Positions 38,062 through 47,761 are shown, counted from the stretch's first letter. The stretch: 64,000 bases of DNA from Halorussus sp. MSC15.2 (GCF_010747475.1 NZ_VSLZ01000002.1:434001-498000); one strand, 5' to 3'. Translations and numbers: made by a program. The notes: generated from the sequence alone by a model not told the origin.

Positions 38062-38753
38062 CCGCCGAACACCTCCGCGTCCTCGCCGAAGATGATGTCC
38101 ATCGCCACGTCGTTGAAGAACACGTCGGCATCGCGGCGTTCGAGTTCGTCCGCTATCTGGTCGGCGCTCCCGACGAGGATGGCGTCGGTCGAACACTCCT
38201 CGGCGCAGGCCGGCCCTTTGCCGGTCTCGGACTGGCGCTCCTCGCACATCGTACACTTGTCCATCACGTTCCCGTTTCCGACTATCTGGGCGCTCCCGTC
38301 GTCGGACTCGGGGAACTGGGGCGCGCCGAACGGGCAGGCCGACAGGCAGTACTGACACCCGACGCAGAGGCTGTCGCGTACGTCCACGAATCCGTCGTCT
38401 TTCTTTATCAGCGAGTCCGTCGGACAGACCGAGACGCACGGGGCGTTCTCGCAGTGGTAACACTGCATCGGGATGGACGTCTCGCCCGGTTTCTTGCCCT
38501 CCTTGAGGGCGCGAGCGCTGTTGGCGTTGAGACCCTGTGCGGCCTCCTGACCCTCCATCATCGTGGCGACGCTGATTCGCTGTTCGTCGCGGGGCACGTC
38601 CCACGTCCGCTTGCACGCGACCACGCACCCGCCGCAGTCGATGCAGGCCTCCACGTCCGGGAAGATGCGCGCGTCCTCGCCCGTACTCATCACGCCGCTT
38701 CGCATGACCTCCTCGCCGGAACCCGACTGGTTCTGTGACTGTTGTTTTGACAT
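38058..38753 (-). CDS. 4Fe-4S ferredoxin-type subunit of formate dehydrogenase (FdhH/FdnH-like)
   Basis: 231 aa electron-transfer subunit with four 4Fe-4S sites. Cys groups are CIDCGGCVVACKRTWD, CYHCENAPCVSVCP, CVGCQYCLSACPFGAP and CTMCEERQSETGKGPACAEEC, as in the DmsB/FdnH family. It carries electrons from the molybdenum subunit to the membrane. No C-terminal TM helix is visible, unlike E. coli FdnH. An extended N-terminus starts MSKQQSQNQSGSGEE with no signal; export would be by hitchhiking on the Tat-bearing large subunit. Starts 12 bases after the large-subunit stop. Confidence 0.9.
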   Translation of the reverse strand: MSKQQSQNQSGSGEEVMRSGVMSTGEDARIFPDVEACIDCGGCVVACKRTWDVPRDEQRISVATMMEGQEAAQGLNANSARALKEGKKPGETSIPMQCYHCENAPCVSVCPTDSLIKKDDGFVDVRDSLCVGCQYCLSACPFGAPQFPESDDGSAQIVGNGNVMDKCTMCEERQSETGKGPACAEECSTDAILVGSADQIADELERRDADVFFNDVAMDIIFGEDAEVFGG

Positions 38754-38764
38754 TGTGTATCACC

Positions 38765-41700
38765 TCATTGCGTGGTTTGGTGGTCGCGCACGTCGAAGTC
38801 CTTCTGCGTGCCGATGCCCTCCCGGTCCTGCGGGAACTCGGCGTCGAAGCCGACCATCTTGCCGTCTTCCCACATGTTCAGGTCCCTGAGTTTCGACTCG
38901 GTCGCCTTCCAGAGTCGCACCATGGCGGGTTTGGTCTCCTGCATCTGGGTCTCGGCGTCGTAGCCCCGCGACGTGACGATGTTCGCGCTGTCGCCGATGG
39001 CGAACGGAGCCATCCCGTCGGGATACTTGTCCTCCAGACTCTTGCCGTGGAAGACCCCGCCCCAGTGGAACGGCAGGAATATCTCCCGCTGGTTGGGTCG
39101 GTGAGTCACGCGGGCCTTCACCAACACGGACCCGCGGTCGGTGGTCTGGACGACCACGAGGTCCCCGCCGTCCACGCCCGCCGAGACGCCGTCCTGATTC
39201 TTGCCTATCTGGGTGGCCTTCTTCGGGTGAATCTCGGCGTACATGTGGGGCTGGAGGTCCGCGAGGAAGACGTTCGAGCGCGATTCGGACCCGCCGCCCT
39301 GATGCTCGACCTGCCGTCCGGTCGTCATGATGGTGTCCATGCCCTGCTGGTTGGCCTTCTTGGTCGCCGTCTTCTGAATCGCGGCGTTGTTCTGGTCGAG
39401 CCGGTAGAAGTTGGTCTGGGTACCGTTCGCGGGCCACTGCTCGACCAGGTCGGGCCGCGGACTCTCGATGGGTTCGCGGTGGACCGGCACCGTGTCGAGG
39501 AAGTTCCACGCCACCCCCCGCGCCCTGCCGCGGCCGGTCGGCGCGTCGGGTTGCTTGGCGTCGTGCTGCTGGTAGTCGGCCGGTTTGATGCCCGACGCCG
39601 CGCCCTTCGGCTTGACGGTGCCGTTCTTACGCATCTGCTGGAGTTTCTTCGCGGTGTCGAGGACCGACTTGTCCTCTCGGAGCGCGTACTCGTACGGCAC
39701 CGAGAGCGCGTCGGGGTTGGTGATGTCCTCGGGCCACACCGTCGAGAAACCGGGGTACTGGGGCACGCCCTGAATCTTCCCCTGTCCGTCCCACCAGTCC
39801 GGACTGTAGGGGGCGCGGAGCATGTCCAGTCCTTTCTCGCCCTGTTGCTGGACCGTGTTCTGGAACGGGTACTGCTTGTCGTCCGGGATGTTGCCCGACT
39901 CGACCATCTCGTTCCACTCCTTCTTCGTCGGCGCTTTCGTCCCCCAGCGAGCGCGGAAGTCCTGCCCGCCCTCTCTGGGGTCCAAATCGTCGCGCCAGAT
40001 GATGGGCGTCCCCGGATGGCCCTCGCCCCAGCAGGGCCACGGCAGTTGCCAGTACTCGCCCTCGACCGGCCCGGACTTGCCTTCGAGGTCCTCCGTGCTG
40101 AAGGCGTAGTCGTACTCGTACTGGCGCTGGAGTCGCTGGGGGTCCTGCTGGTAGCCGATGGTCCGGACCCCGAGGTTTATCTCCTTCAGGCACTGCTCGT
40201 AGGTCGATTTCCCGTTGAACAGTTCCGGCCCGCCGCCCCAGTCGAAGTGTTCGCCGTGGCCCAACTCGGCGGCCAACTCCTGAATTATCTGCATGTCGGT
40301 CTTGGAGTTGTGGCTCGGCGGTCGGACCGGGTTGCGCCACTGGACCGACCGGTGGGAGTTGGTCACGGTGCCGTGGTGTTCGTACTGGCTGGAGGCGGGC
40401 AGGATGATGACGCCGTCGTCGCGCTCGGCCATCACCGACGCCAGCGACGGGAACATGTCCACGACGACCAGCAGGTCGAGGTTCTCCATCGCTTTCTTCT
40501 GCTTGCCCATCTCGCTGATGGAGTTCGCGGAGTGGCCGTCGAACACCGCGGCCCGGAGCTTCGTCGGCTGGTAGAGTTGGGCCTGATTCAGTCGCTCCTC
40601 CTTCGGGAGCGCTCCCTCGAACCACCGGGCGACCGTCAGCCCCTTCTGGAACATCATCGACCGACTCGGGACCTTGGCGTCGCCGACGTTGATGAACGCC
40701 GAGGTGGCCTCGGCGGCTTGGTCCTGCCACTTCTGCTTGGGCATGTTGTCGTACCGGCTGTTGAGGTCCTTGAACGACGTACTCCCGCTCGTCCACGGAC
40801 TCTGGTCCCACACGTCCGCCCAGTAGGACCACGACCGGGCGAGGTTACGCTGTAATAGCCCGGGAGGATGTGGCTGTTCGGCCCGAGGTCGGTCGCCCCC
40901 TGCACGTTCGAGTGGCCCCGCATGACCTGCAGACCGCCGCCCGACCGGGCGGCCGACCCGGTGGCGAGGCTCAGCATCGCGTACGACCGGATGTGCTGGG
41001 TCCCGTTGTTGTGCTGGGTGCCGCCCATCGCCCACTCTATCTGGATGCTGGGCTTGTTCTCGATGACGAGGTCACCGATTTCGCGGATGTCGGCCTTGTC
41101 TATCCACGTGATGTCCGAGACGGTGTCGAGGTCGTACCGGTCGAGTTTGGCCTCCACGTCCGGCCAGCCGTTCACGCGCTCGGAGAGCATCTGCTGGTCG
41201 AGTTCGCCTTGGTCGCGCAGATAGCGCAGGAGCCCCATCATCAGGGCGGTGTCCGTGCCGGGTCGGAGTCGGTAGAAGTGGTCGGCGTGGGCCGCGGTCT
41301 TGGTGAACCGCGGTTCGATGACGACTATCTTCCCCCCGCGCTTCTGGCCTTCGAGGATGTGCTGCATCGCTATCGGGTGGGCCTCCGCGGGGTTCTGCCC
41401 GATGATGATGTCGAGGTCGAAGTTCCGGTAGTCGTTGATGGTGTTGGTCATCGCGCCGTACCCCCACGTGTTCGCCAGCCCCGCGACCGTCGTGGAGTGA
41501 CAGATGCGGGCCTGATGGTCCACGTTGGTCGTCCCGTAGAACGCGGCCAGCTTTCGGAAGGCGTAGGCCTCCTCGTTGGAGTGGTGAGCGCTCCCGAGCC
41601 ACATCACGCTGTCCGGCCCCGACTCCTCGCGGTACTTGTTCAGCTTCTGGCCGACCTCCGACATGGCCTCGTCCCACGACACCTTCTGCCACTCGCCGTT

Positions 41701-42063
41701 GACGAGTTTCAGCGGGTGTTTCAACCGCTTGGGCGAGTGTTCGCTGCCGTAGATGCCCGCGCCCTTCGAGCAGAGCGACCCGTTGTTGACGGGATGCTCG
41801 TGCCACGGTTCCTGTCCGACGAAGGCGTCGCCCTTGCGCTCGCCCTTGAATCCGCAACCCACCGCGCAGAAGTTGCAGATGGTCTTGACCGTCTCGGTCT
41901 GGCCGAGCGCTCCTTCCGGTTCCTCCTCACCCCCGTCGTCCTGCGCGAGTACTTGTCCCGTTGCGCTACCACCGAGTGCGACTGCCCCCGCCAGCGCGCT
42001 CGCCTTCACGAACGAACGCCTGTCGAGGTCGAGTGAAACTGGTTCCGTTGGTTCAGTACTCAT
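38765..42063 (-). pseudogene. Formate dehydrogenase-type molybdopterin oxidoreductase, large subunit, interrupted by a -1 frameshift
   Basis: About 1,099 aa when repaired. A Tat signal is visible (LDRRSFVKASALAGAVALGG), then the N-terminal 4Fe-4S motif ICNFCAVGCGFKGERKGDAF with the fourth Cys in NNGSLCSKGAG. The metal ligand Cys is in ARICHSTTVAGLANTWGYGAMTN, and DLDIIIGQNPAEAHP follows, as in FdnG/FdhG with Cys in the place of selenocysteine. The break is near 40847: ILPGYYS continues as NLARSWSYWADVWDQ after one missing base. The rest matches the MopB and C-terminal molybdopterin-binding domains (VTHRPNQREIFLPFHWGG). Formate is the likely substrate by family, but other small molecules are possible. 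Head of a four-gene operon. Confidence 0.85.
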
Positions 42064-42145
42064 GGTACCCCCGTCGTGGCCTGTTCCTTGTCAGCACTTG
42101 CCAATCCCTAGAGCCGGTTCAATTCTAACAATCATTAAAGTTCGG

Positions 42146-42172
42146 GTGGTGATGACAACTGTTCATCACTAC
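42146..42172. promoter_or_regulatory. Inverted repeat between the divergent Fdh and HdrA/FlpD-like operons
   Basis: GTGGTGATGA and TCATCACTAC are 10-base arms with one mismatch around a 7-base spacer. On the minus strand a TATA-like CTTTAATG lies about 10 bases away in the fdh promoter direction. Its place suggests one regulator for both operons. Confidence 0.45.
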
Positions 42173-42249
42173 TCCAGACGGACGAATCGACGTGTGGCGT
42201 GTTGACTCTGCGCAAGACCTTTGTCCGAACCGACTGTATCAGTACGAGC

Positions 42250-44469
42250 ATGAAGACGGGGGCGTTCGTCTGCTCGTGCGGGGAAACGTGCGACGTAGAC
42301 CTCGAAGGGGTACGAGAGGGCGTCGAAGGGGTGGACGTGGTGGCGAGTTCGCGCCTGCTCTGCGAGGACGGACTCGCGGCCATGGAGCAGGTCGTCGAGG
42401 AGTACGAACTCGACCAGTTCGTCGTGACCGCCTCGGAGTCGCGCTGTAAGCGGAAGTTCCGCGAGTTCGCGGTCGAGAAGGGACTCCACCCGGAGGCCGC
42501 GGCGTTCGTGGACCACCGCGAGGGCGCGGGATGGGTCCACGACGAACCCGCGGCGACCGAGAAGACCGCCAGACTGCTCAACGCGAGGCGGGCCGCACTG
42601 GATGAGGAGGCCGTCTCCCGGTCGGTCTCTCGCGAGGCGGGCAACTCGGTCGCGGTCGTCGGCGACGCCGAGACCGCGGCCGCGCTGGCCGACACCGCCG
42701 ACGTGACGCTGGTCGCGGACGGCCGGGAGTTCGCCGACACCGACGCCGACCTCGACGGCGTGACCGTCGAGCGCGGGCGCGTGGTCGGGGTCGAGGGGCG
42801 CTACGGCGACTTCGAAATCGCGCTCGAAGCGCACGTGACCGAGGACTGCATCGGGTGCATGGAGTGCGTCCGGAAAGGTCCCGACGACGGCGTCACCCGA
42901 TTCCCGGTCGATATCTCGCCGGAGGCCGCGGCCGCGGCGACCGGCGACTCCCCGGCGGGAGAGGACGGCGCGGTCGGGGACGACCCGACCGCCGCCGACG
43001 GCGGGACCCCCGAGTGGGTCGAGTGCTGCCCGACCGACGCCATCGAACTCGGGGGCGTCGAGCGGACGATAGCGGCCGACCAAGTGGTGCATCCGGGCGC
43101 GGACCGCGAGACGAGGGGCGGGCGCGTCGGGTTCTACACCGGTCCCGTGGACGCGGCGACCGTCGCGGCGGTCGAGGACCTGCTCGGCGGCGTCGAGAAG
43201 CCCAAACACCTCGACCTCGACATGGACGTGTGCGCGTCGGGCGAATCGAGCCAGATGGGGTGCAACGAGTGCGTGGAGGCCTGCCCCCACGGCGCGGTCG
43301 AGCGCCCGCGAATCGACGAGGTCGAGTTCGACGAGGTGGCCTGTCAGGACTGTGGGGCCTGCACGAGCGCGTGCCCGACGGGTGCGACCAAACTCCGAGA
43401 GCCCTCGAACCGCCGCGTCGCGCGCGAAGTCGAGGCCCTGCTGGAGGAACCCGACTCCGGCGGATGGCTGTTCGGCGGGAGCGACCCCATCGGCGAGCAG
43501 GTCGTGGCGTTCGTCTGCTCGGAGCGCGCCCGGCGCACGCTCCGACAGTACGGCCGCGACGCGACGGTCGAAGGCGCGGAGTTCGAATATCATCCCATCC
43601 TGCCGGTGTCGGTGCCGTGCGCCGACGCGGTGGGCGAGGCCCACGCGATGCACGCGCTGGCGGCCGGTGCCGACGGCGTCGCGGTGGTCGGGTGCGGCGG
43701 CGACTGCCGGCACTCCGGGCCGGACCCGAAGGCCGAACTCGTGGCCCGACTGAATCGCGCGTCCGCCGACCTCGGACTCGGCGAGCGCGCGACCTTCCTC
43801 GCGCCCGACCCCGACGACGCCGCGGGGTTCGCCGAGTCGCTGGACGAGTTCGTCGACGGTCTCGACGAGTCGCCGATTCCGGCGGGCGAGTACGAGGCGA
43901 CCGGGGGCATCGACGACGAGGGCCGACCGAACCCCGAGTTCGACAGTCACGGCTGGACCTTAGAGAGCGTCCGGGCGATTCTGGACCACGCGGACCCCGA
44001 GCGCGAGGTGATTCGCGGACTCAAGGACTTCGGCCGGATGGCGGTCAGCGACGACTGCGCGCTGACGCCGACCTGCACGAACCTCTGCCCGACCGACGCG
44101 ATTCGGCGGCGCGAGGGGAATCTGGAGTTCAACCACGAGCGGTGCGTCAACTGCGGCCTCTGCGAGGAGGGGTGTCCCGAGACCGCCATCGAGATGCGGG
44201 ACGGACTGGACCTGTCGCTCCTGCCGGAGAACCGCGAGCGACCACCGGACGACGGGGACGGCCGACCCGACGACCCAGCGTGGACGACGGTGATGGAGGG
44301 CGAGATGCGCGAGTGCGTCCGATGTGGCAAGCCCTTCACCAGCGAGGCGTCGGCCGAGAAAATCGAGGGCGAGGTCGGCGGGATGGTGGCCGGACTCGCG
44401 CCGGACTCGGACCACAGCGTCTTCGAATACTGCGGCGACTGCCGCGCCAGACTCCTCTTCGAGGGGTGA
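42250..44469 (+). CDS. HdrA/FlpD-like multi-cluster iron-sulfur protein
   Basis: 739 aa. N-terminal part (TGAFVCSCGETCDVDLEGVR, then VVASSRLLCEDGLAAMEQ) resembles HdrA. Next come CIGCMECVRKG with ECCPTDAI, CNECVEACPHGAVE and CQDCGACTSACPTGAT ferredoxin motifs. Residues ~420-520 (VVAFVCSERARRTLRQYG, VPCADAVGEAHAMHALAAGADGV, VGCGGDCRHSG) match the FlpD/MvhD hydrogenase iron-sulfur subunit. A further ferredoxin (CTNLCPTDAI, CVNCGLCEEGCPETAI) and a C-terminal zinc-finger-like CVRCGKPF...CGDC follow. A reduced FAD-like segment (VAVVGDAETAAALADT) is present. Likely an electron-transfer or bifurcating hub with the adjacent Fdh. ATG 42250 starts the conserved region. Confidence 0.8.
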   Translation: MKTGAFVCSCGETCDVDLEGVREGVEGVDVVASSRLLCEDGLAAMEQVVEEYELDQFVVTASESRCKRKFREFAVEKGLHPEAAAFVDHREGAGWVHDEPAATEKTARLLNARRAALDEEAVSRSVSREAGNSVAVVGDAETAAALADTADVTLVADGREFADTDADLDGVTVERGRVVGVEGRYGDFEIALEAHVTEDCIGCMECVRKGPDDGVTRFPVDISPEAAAAATGDSPAGEDGAVGDDPTAADGGTPEWVECCPTDAIELGGVERTIAADQVVHPGADRETRGGRVGFYTGPVDAATVAAVEDLLGGVEKPKHLDLDMDVCASGESSQMGCNECVEACPHGAVERPRIDEVEFDEVACQDCGACTSACPTGATKLREPSNRRVAREVEALLEEPDSGGWLFGGSDPIGEQVVAFVCSERARRTLRQYGRDATVEGAEFEYHPILPVSVPCADAVGEAHAMHALAAGADGVAVVGCGGDCRHSGPDPKAELVARLNRASADLGLGERATFLAPDPDDAAGFAESLDEFVDGLDESPIPAGEYEATGGIDDEGRPNPEFDSHGWTLESVRAILDHADPEREVIRGLKDFGRMAVSDDCALTPTCTNLCPTDAIRRREGNLEFNHERCVNCGLCEEGCPETAIEMRDGLDLSLLPENRERPPDDGDGRPDDPAWTTVMEGEMRECVRCGKPFTSEASAEKIEGEVGGMVAGLAPDSDHSVFEYCGDCRARLLFEG

Positions 44470-44510
44470 GGAACGGACGGACGACACCACGAACGACCAA
44501 CTGAAGACCC

Positions 44511-45137
44511 ATGGACGAACGCCAACTCTACGACGCGCGCATCGAACTCCTCAACTACGCCATCGACACCTTCTGGGACACCCCGAGGGAGTCGTTCGTG
44601 GCGAACCTGCTGGAGGGCGAGATTCGGATACCGGGCGACGAAGTGAATCCCGCGATGGACGAGGGGTTCGCGCAACTGGAACGGTTCGTCGAGGCCAACG
44701 AGGGCCGGTCGGTCGAAGACGTGCAGGACGAACTGGCGACCGAGTTCACTCGGGTCTTCGTCGGCCCGCGCCCGCCCGTCCTCGCGCACGAGACGTACTA
44801 CCGAGAGGACGAGGACTTCCTCGGCGAGGGACTGGCGGCGGTGTCGGCGAGTTACGCCGCGGCCGGGTGGTCGCCGCCGGAGGCGTACCCCGAGGAGGAC
44901 GACCACCTCGCCGTCGAGTTGGCGTTCCTCCGCTATCTGGTGGACCGCCAGCGCGCGGGCGACGAGGAGACGTTCGGCTACGAGCGCGTCTTTCTGGACG
45001 AACACCTCCTGCACTGGGCGGACGCGTTCGCCGAGGACGTGCTGGACGAGACCGACGAACCGTTCTACCGGGCCGGGGCGAACGTCGTCGCGGGCCTCGC
45101 CGAGTTCGAGGACGAACTGGTCGCACAGATGGTCTGA
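44511..45137 (+). CDS. TorD/DmsD-family molybdoenzyme chaperone
   Basis: 208 aa, all-helical. Typical TorD features: LYDARIELLNYAIDTFWDTP, LATEFTRVFVGPRPPVLAHETYYR (the conserved E(Y/F)xRxF-like core), YAAAGWSPPEAYPEEDDHLAVELAFLRYLV and FLDEHLLHWADAFAEDV. Such chaperones hold the large subunit until the Mo cofactor and FeS clusters are inserted and guard the Tat signal. Lies 41 bases after the FeS protein gene and opposite the Tat-bearing Fdh large subunit, its probable client. Confidence 0.85.
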   Translation: MDERQLYDARIELLNYAIDTFWDTPRESFVANLLEGEIRIPGDEVNPAMDEGFAQLERFVEANEGRSVEDVQDELATEFTRVFVGPRPPVLAHETYYREDEDFLGEGLAAVSASYAAAGWSPPEAYPEEDDHLAVELAFLRYLVDRQRAGDEETFGYERVFLDEHLLHWADAFAEDVLDETDEPFYRAGANVVAGLAEFEDELVAQMV

Positions 45138-45216
45138 CGGAGTTGGCTCCCCTGCGGCACGCGAGCCGTGCTTTCTGATACGTAAACAATTTACCACGAA
45201 CGCGAGAGTCGTGGGT

Positions 45217-45654
45217 ATGGTCCTCGAACCCTCACGGCGGTCTCTGCTACGGTCGGGGCTCGGTCTCACGGCGGTCTGTGCGCTCGCGGGCTGTTCGTCG
45301 AAACTGCCCGGTGTCCAAGCCGAGTCGGCCGACGAACCGCCGAACGTCCTCGAACGGGTGCGCGTCGCAAACGAATCCGACACCGACGACCTGTTCAACC
45401 TCTCGGTGGTCCGGAACGGCGAGCAGGTCTACTTCGCCCAACTCGACGTCCCGGCAGGTGGGTCGGAACTCGTCGGCGCACAGTGGACCGAAGCGGGCCG
45501 GACGTTCGTCGCGGTCGGCGAGTCGAAGTCGTTCTGCAACCACGAGGTGAGGGCCCTCGACGCTGACAGTCAAGGGAGCGGCCAACAGGCGTACGAGGCC
45601 CTATTTACGGTGGCATCCTCCGGCGACGTCACCGCTGGCTTCCAGAGCGTCTGA
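45217..45654 (+). CDS. Small exported lipoprotein, unknown function
   Basis: 145 aa. Tat-like RRSLLRSGLGLTAVCALAGC signal with lipobox (ALAGC, Cys near residue 26). The mature part is a single beta-sandwich-like domain: NVLERVRVANESDTDDLFNL, EQVYFAQLDVPAGGSELVGA, with a Cys late in SFCNHEVRAL. Start ATG at 45217; the GTG at 45211 would add two residues. Confidence 0.65.
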   Translation: MVLEPSRRSLLRSGLGLTAVCALAGCSSKLPGVQAESADEPPNVLERVRVANESDTDDLFNLSVVRNGEQVYFAQLDVPAGGSELVGAQWTEAGRTFVAVGESKSFCNHEVRALDADSQGSGQQAYEALFTVASSGDVTAGFQSV

Positions 45655-45687
45655 CCGTCGGCCGACTTCCGGGGCGCGACCAGTCGC

Positions 45688-45927
45688 TTACTCCTCCCCG
45701 GTCAGAAACACCGCACCGAACAGCGCCACCAGCGAGGCTCCGGAGAGCGCGAGCGCGACCGGCGTCGCCGTCGCCACCGCCTGCTCCATCCGGAAGTACC
45801 AGCGCCACGTCTGCTGGGTCTCGGCGACGGCCGCGACCAGTCCCACGCCTGCGACGACGACCAGCAGCGCGCCGACGAGGACGAGCGGGACGACTTGCGC
45901 CGCTCGACGTGCGGGAAGTTCACGCAT
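45688..45927 (-). CDS. 79-aa two-TM protein with TWxW motif
   Basis: Two TM helices, VVPLVLVGALLVVVAGVGLVAA and PVALALSGASLVALFGAVFL, joined by an aromatic loop TQQTWRWYFRMEQ. The loop closely matches the loop of the next gene upstream (TWHWSIHLE), so the two are probably paralogous. ATG at 45927 overlaps the stop of the upstream gene by eight bases. Last gene of a three-gene set of tiny membrane proteins. Confidence 0.6.
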   Translation of the reverse strand: MRELPARRAAQVVPLVLVGALLVVVAGVGLVAAVAETQQTWRWYFRMEQAVATATPVALALSGASLVALFGAVFLTGEE

Positions 45928-46243
45928 CCGACCACCGCCCGCGAACCGCGACGAAGAGGCCGAACAGCGGGACGAGGACCGCCAGCAGGTACTGGACGAA
46001 CAGGCCGACGTAGCTCAGGGTCGATTCGAGGTGGATGGACCAGTGCCACGTCCCCTTCACCTCGGCGATGATGGCGATGGTACCGATGACCAGCAGCGAG
46101 AGTCCGAGGAGCGCGGTCAGCGCGTACACCGACCGCCGGAGGAGGTGGAGCGCTCGGCGTCTGTAGGGTCGGTCGGTCCTCGCGCGGCCGGGCGAGGACT
46201 GGTCGGGCGCGGGTCGGTCGTGCGAACGGTGGTCTCCCTGCAT
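45920..46243 (-). CDS. 107-aa two-TM protein with TWxW motif
   Basis: Basic, Arg-rich N-terminus (~35 residues), then two TM helices (ALTALLGLSLLVIGTIAIIA and LFVQYLLAVLVPLFGLFVAV) joined by EVKGTWHWSIHLEST. The TWxW-x4-E pattern is shared with the downstream 79-aa protein. Overlaps that gene by eight bases and starts three bases after the 34-aa gene stop, so the three form a tight operon. Function unknown. Confidence 0.6.
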   Translation of the reverse strand: MQGDHRSHDRPAPDQSSPGRARTDRPYRRRALHLLRRSVYALTALLGLSLLVIGTIAIIAEVKGTWHWSIHLESTLSYVGLFVQYLLAVLVPLFGLFVAVRGRWSDA

Positions 46244-46246
46244 GTG

Positions 46247-46351
46247 CTACCCCCAGTAGGTCCGATAGGCGTCGTAGACGACGAGACCGAAGACGAGCGC
46301 ACCGACCGCGAGTATCGCGCTCGCGGCGTCGAGCGCCAGCGGCAGATTCAT
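46247..46351 (-). CDS. 34-aa membrane microprotein
   Basis: Reads MNLPLALDAASAILAVGALV then FGLVVYDAYRTYWG to TAG: one TM helix with an aromatic C-terminus. Its stop lies three bases before the next start, and its codon use is normal, which together support a real gene. It is the first gene of the small membrane-protein operon. Confidence 0.55.
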   Translation of the reverse strand: MNLPLALDAASAILAVGALVFGLVVYDAYRTYWG

Positions 46352-46516
46352 TCCGGTCCCGCCGTGGAGCGGTCCGATTGCGGCCACTACTCGTGGTATG
46401 TGGGTCTTCATCATAAACATTTGCGGCTATATTGAATCGGTGTCCGGGTCGCCGAGCGCGGTGACGGCGGACGGAGAAATCGGGAGCAACGTTTTTGCCC
46501 ATCGCCGCGCTAGCGC

Positions 46517-47758
46517 ATGCGATTACCACGCATGGCGTCACGACGCCGCCTGCTGGGGAAACTCGCGGGCGCGGCGGCCGCGGCGGGACTCGCGGGGTGT
46601 TCGCAGTTCCGGGCGACCGGGGACCGGGAGACGGCACTCGACCTGCCGGAGAACCCGCACGACCTGCCGAGCAGACAGCACGCGTGGAACGCGGTCTCTC
46701 GGAGCGACGAACACGGCAACCCCCAGTTGCCGCGCCACCACCTCGTTCTCCTGCTGGACCTCGCGGAGTCGCCCTCGGTCGAGGCCGCCGAGCGCGTCGA
46801 GCGGGCGATGCGGACGCTCGAATCGGCCTACGACTGGTCCTCGGACGGACTGCTCCACGCGCTCTCGTGGGGGACTCGGTACTTCGAGCGCGTAGGCGCG
46901 CTGGACTCGTCTCCGGTCCGGCGACCGGAGGTGCTGTCGCGGACCGACGACCCCGACCTGCTGGAGTTCGACGCCGCGGTGGTGCTGGCGAGCGACGCCG
47001 CCTCGAACCTCCGGGCCGCCGAGGCAGCGATGTTCGAGGAGAAGGACGCGCTGGCCGGGGAGTCAGTGGACGCCCGCCTCGGCGACGCGTTCGACGTGGC
47101 CGAGCGCCGGACGGGATTCCGCGGGGCCGGACTGCCCCTCGAACACACCGACGCCGAGGGTATCCCCGAGAATCCGCCTCTCTCGGAACGCGACCGGATG
47201 TTCATGGGCTTCAGGTCGGGGTTCGAGGGGACGCAGGCCAACGAGGACCGCGTGACAATCGACTCGGGCGCGTACGCTGGCGGGACGACGATGCACGTGA
47301 GCCACCTCCGCCAGTCGCTCGGCAAGTGGTTCCGAGCGTTCGACGACGAGGGGCGAGTCGCCCGGATGTTCTCGCCGGAGTTCTCGCCCGCCGACGTTGC
47401 GAACTTCACCGACGACGTTCCGTTTAGCGACGACGTGACGGGCCACGCCAAAGAGTTCGACGTGGTGGGCCATCAGGAGAAGGTCGCCCAGACGCGGAAG
47501 GACGGCGAACCGCTCCTCCTGCGCCGGGACTTCAACACCGTGGACGGCGGTCACGCCGGGGTCCACTTCCTCTCGCTCCAGCAGTCGCTGTCGGAGTTCG
47601 AGCGCACCCGGAAAGCGATGAACGGGTGGTACGTCCGGGACGACAGTCCCGCCATCACCGACCGCGAGAACAACGGCATCCTCGACTTCGTCTCGGTCCG
47701 GTCGCGGGCGAACTTCTACGTCCCGCCTCGCGGGAAGCGGTCGTTCCCGCAGTTGTGA
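46517..47758 (+). CDS. Exported DyP-peroxidase-like protein (DUF7405-type)
   Basis: 413 aa. A Tat signal with lipobox (SRRRLLGKLAGAAAAAGLAGC) is followed by a two-part ferredoxin-like fold. GFRGAGLPLEH sits where DyP/EfeB proteins have GFxDG, and the C-terminal GGHAGVHFLSLQQSLSEFER resembles the DyP core. The haem-ligand His may be in SHLRQSLGKW or FDVVGHQEK, but I cannot pin it. A peroxidase or deferrochelatase role is inferred; the classic GxxDG Asp is replaced, so activity is uncertain. Two start codons (46517 and 46532) are possible. Divergent from the microprotein operon. Confidence 0.65.
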   Translation: MRLPRMASRRRLLGKLAGAAAAAGLAGCSQFRATGDRETALDLPENPHDLPSRQHAWNAVSRSDEHGNPQLPRHHLVLLLDLAESPSVEAAERVERAMRTLESAYDWSSDGLLHALSWGTRYFERVGALDSSPVRRPEVLSRTDDPDLLEFDAAVVLASDAASNLRAAEAAMFEEKDALAGESVDARLGDAFDVAERRTGFRGAGLPLEHTDAEGIPENPPLSERDRMFMGFRSGFEGTQANEDRVTIDSGAYAGGTTMHVSHLRQSLGKWFRAFDDEGRVARMFSPEFSPADVANFTDDVPFSDDVTGHAKEFDVVGHQEKVAQTRKDGEPLLLRRDFNTVDGGHAGVHFLSLQQSLSEFERTRKAMNGWYVRDDSPAITDRENNGILDFVSVRSRANFYVPPRGKRSFPQL

Positions 47759-47761
47759 CGG

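Noticed and set aside
38735-40855. 706-codon plus-strand frame opposite the fdhA-like gene
   Set aside because: Antisense to a long conserved molybdoenzyme; composition is Arg/Leu/Val/Pro-rich and without motifs.
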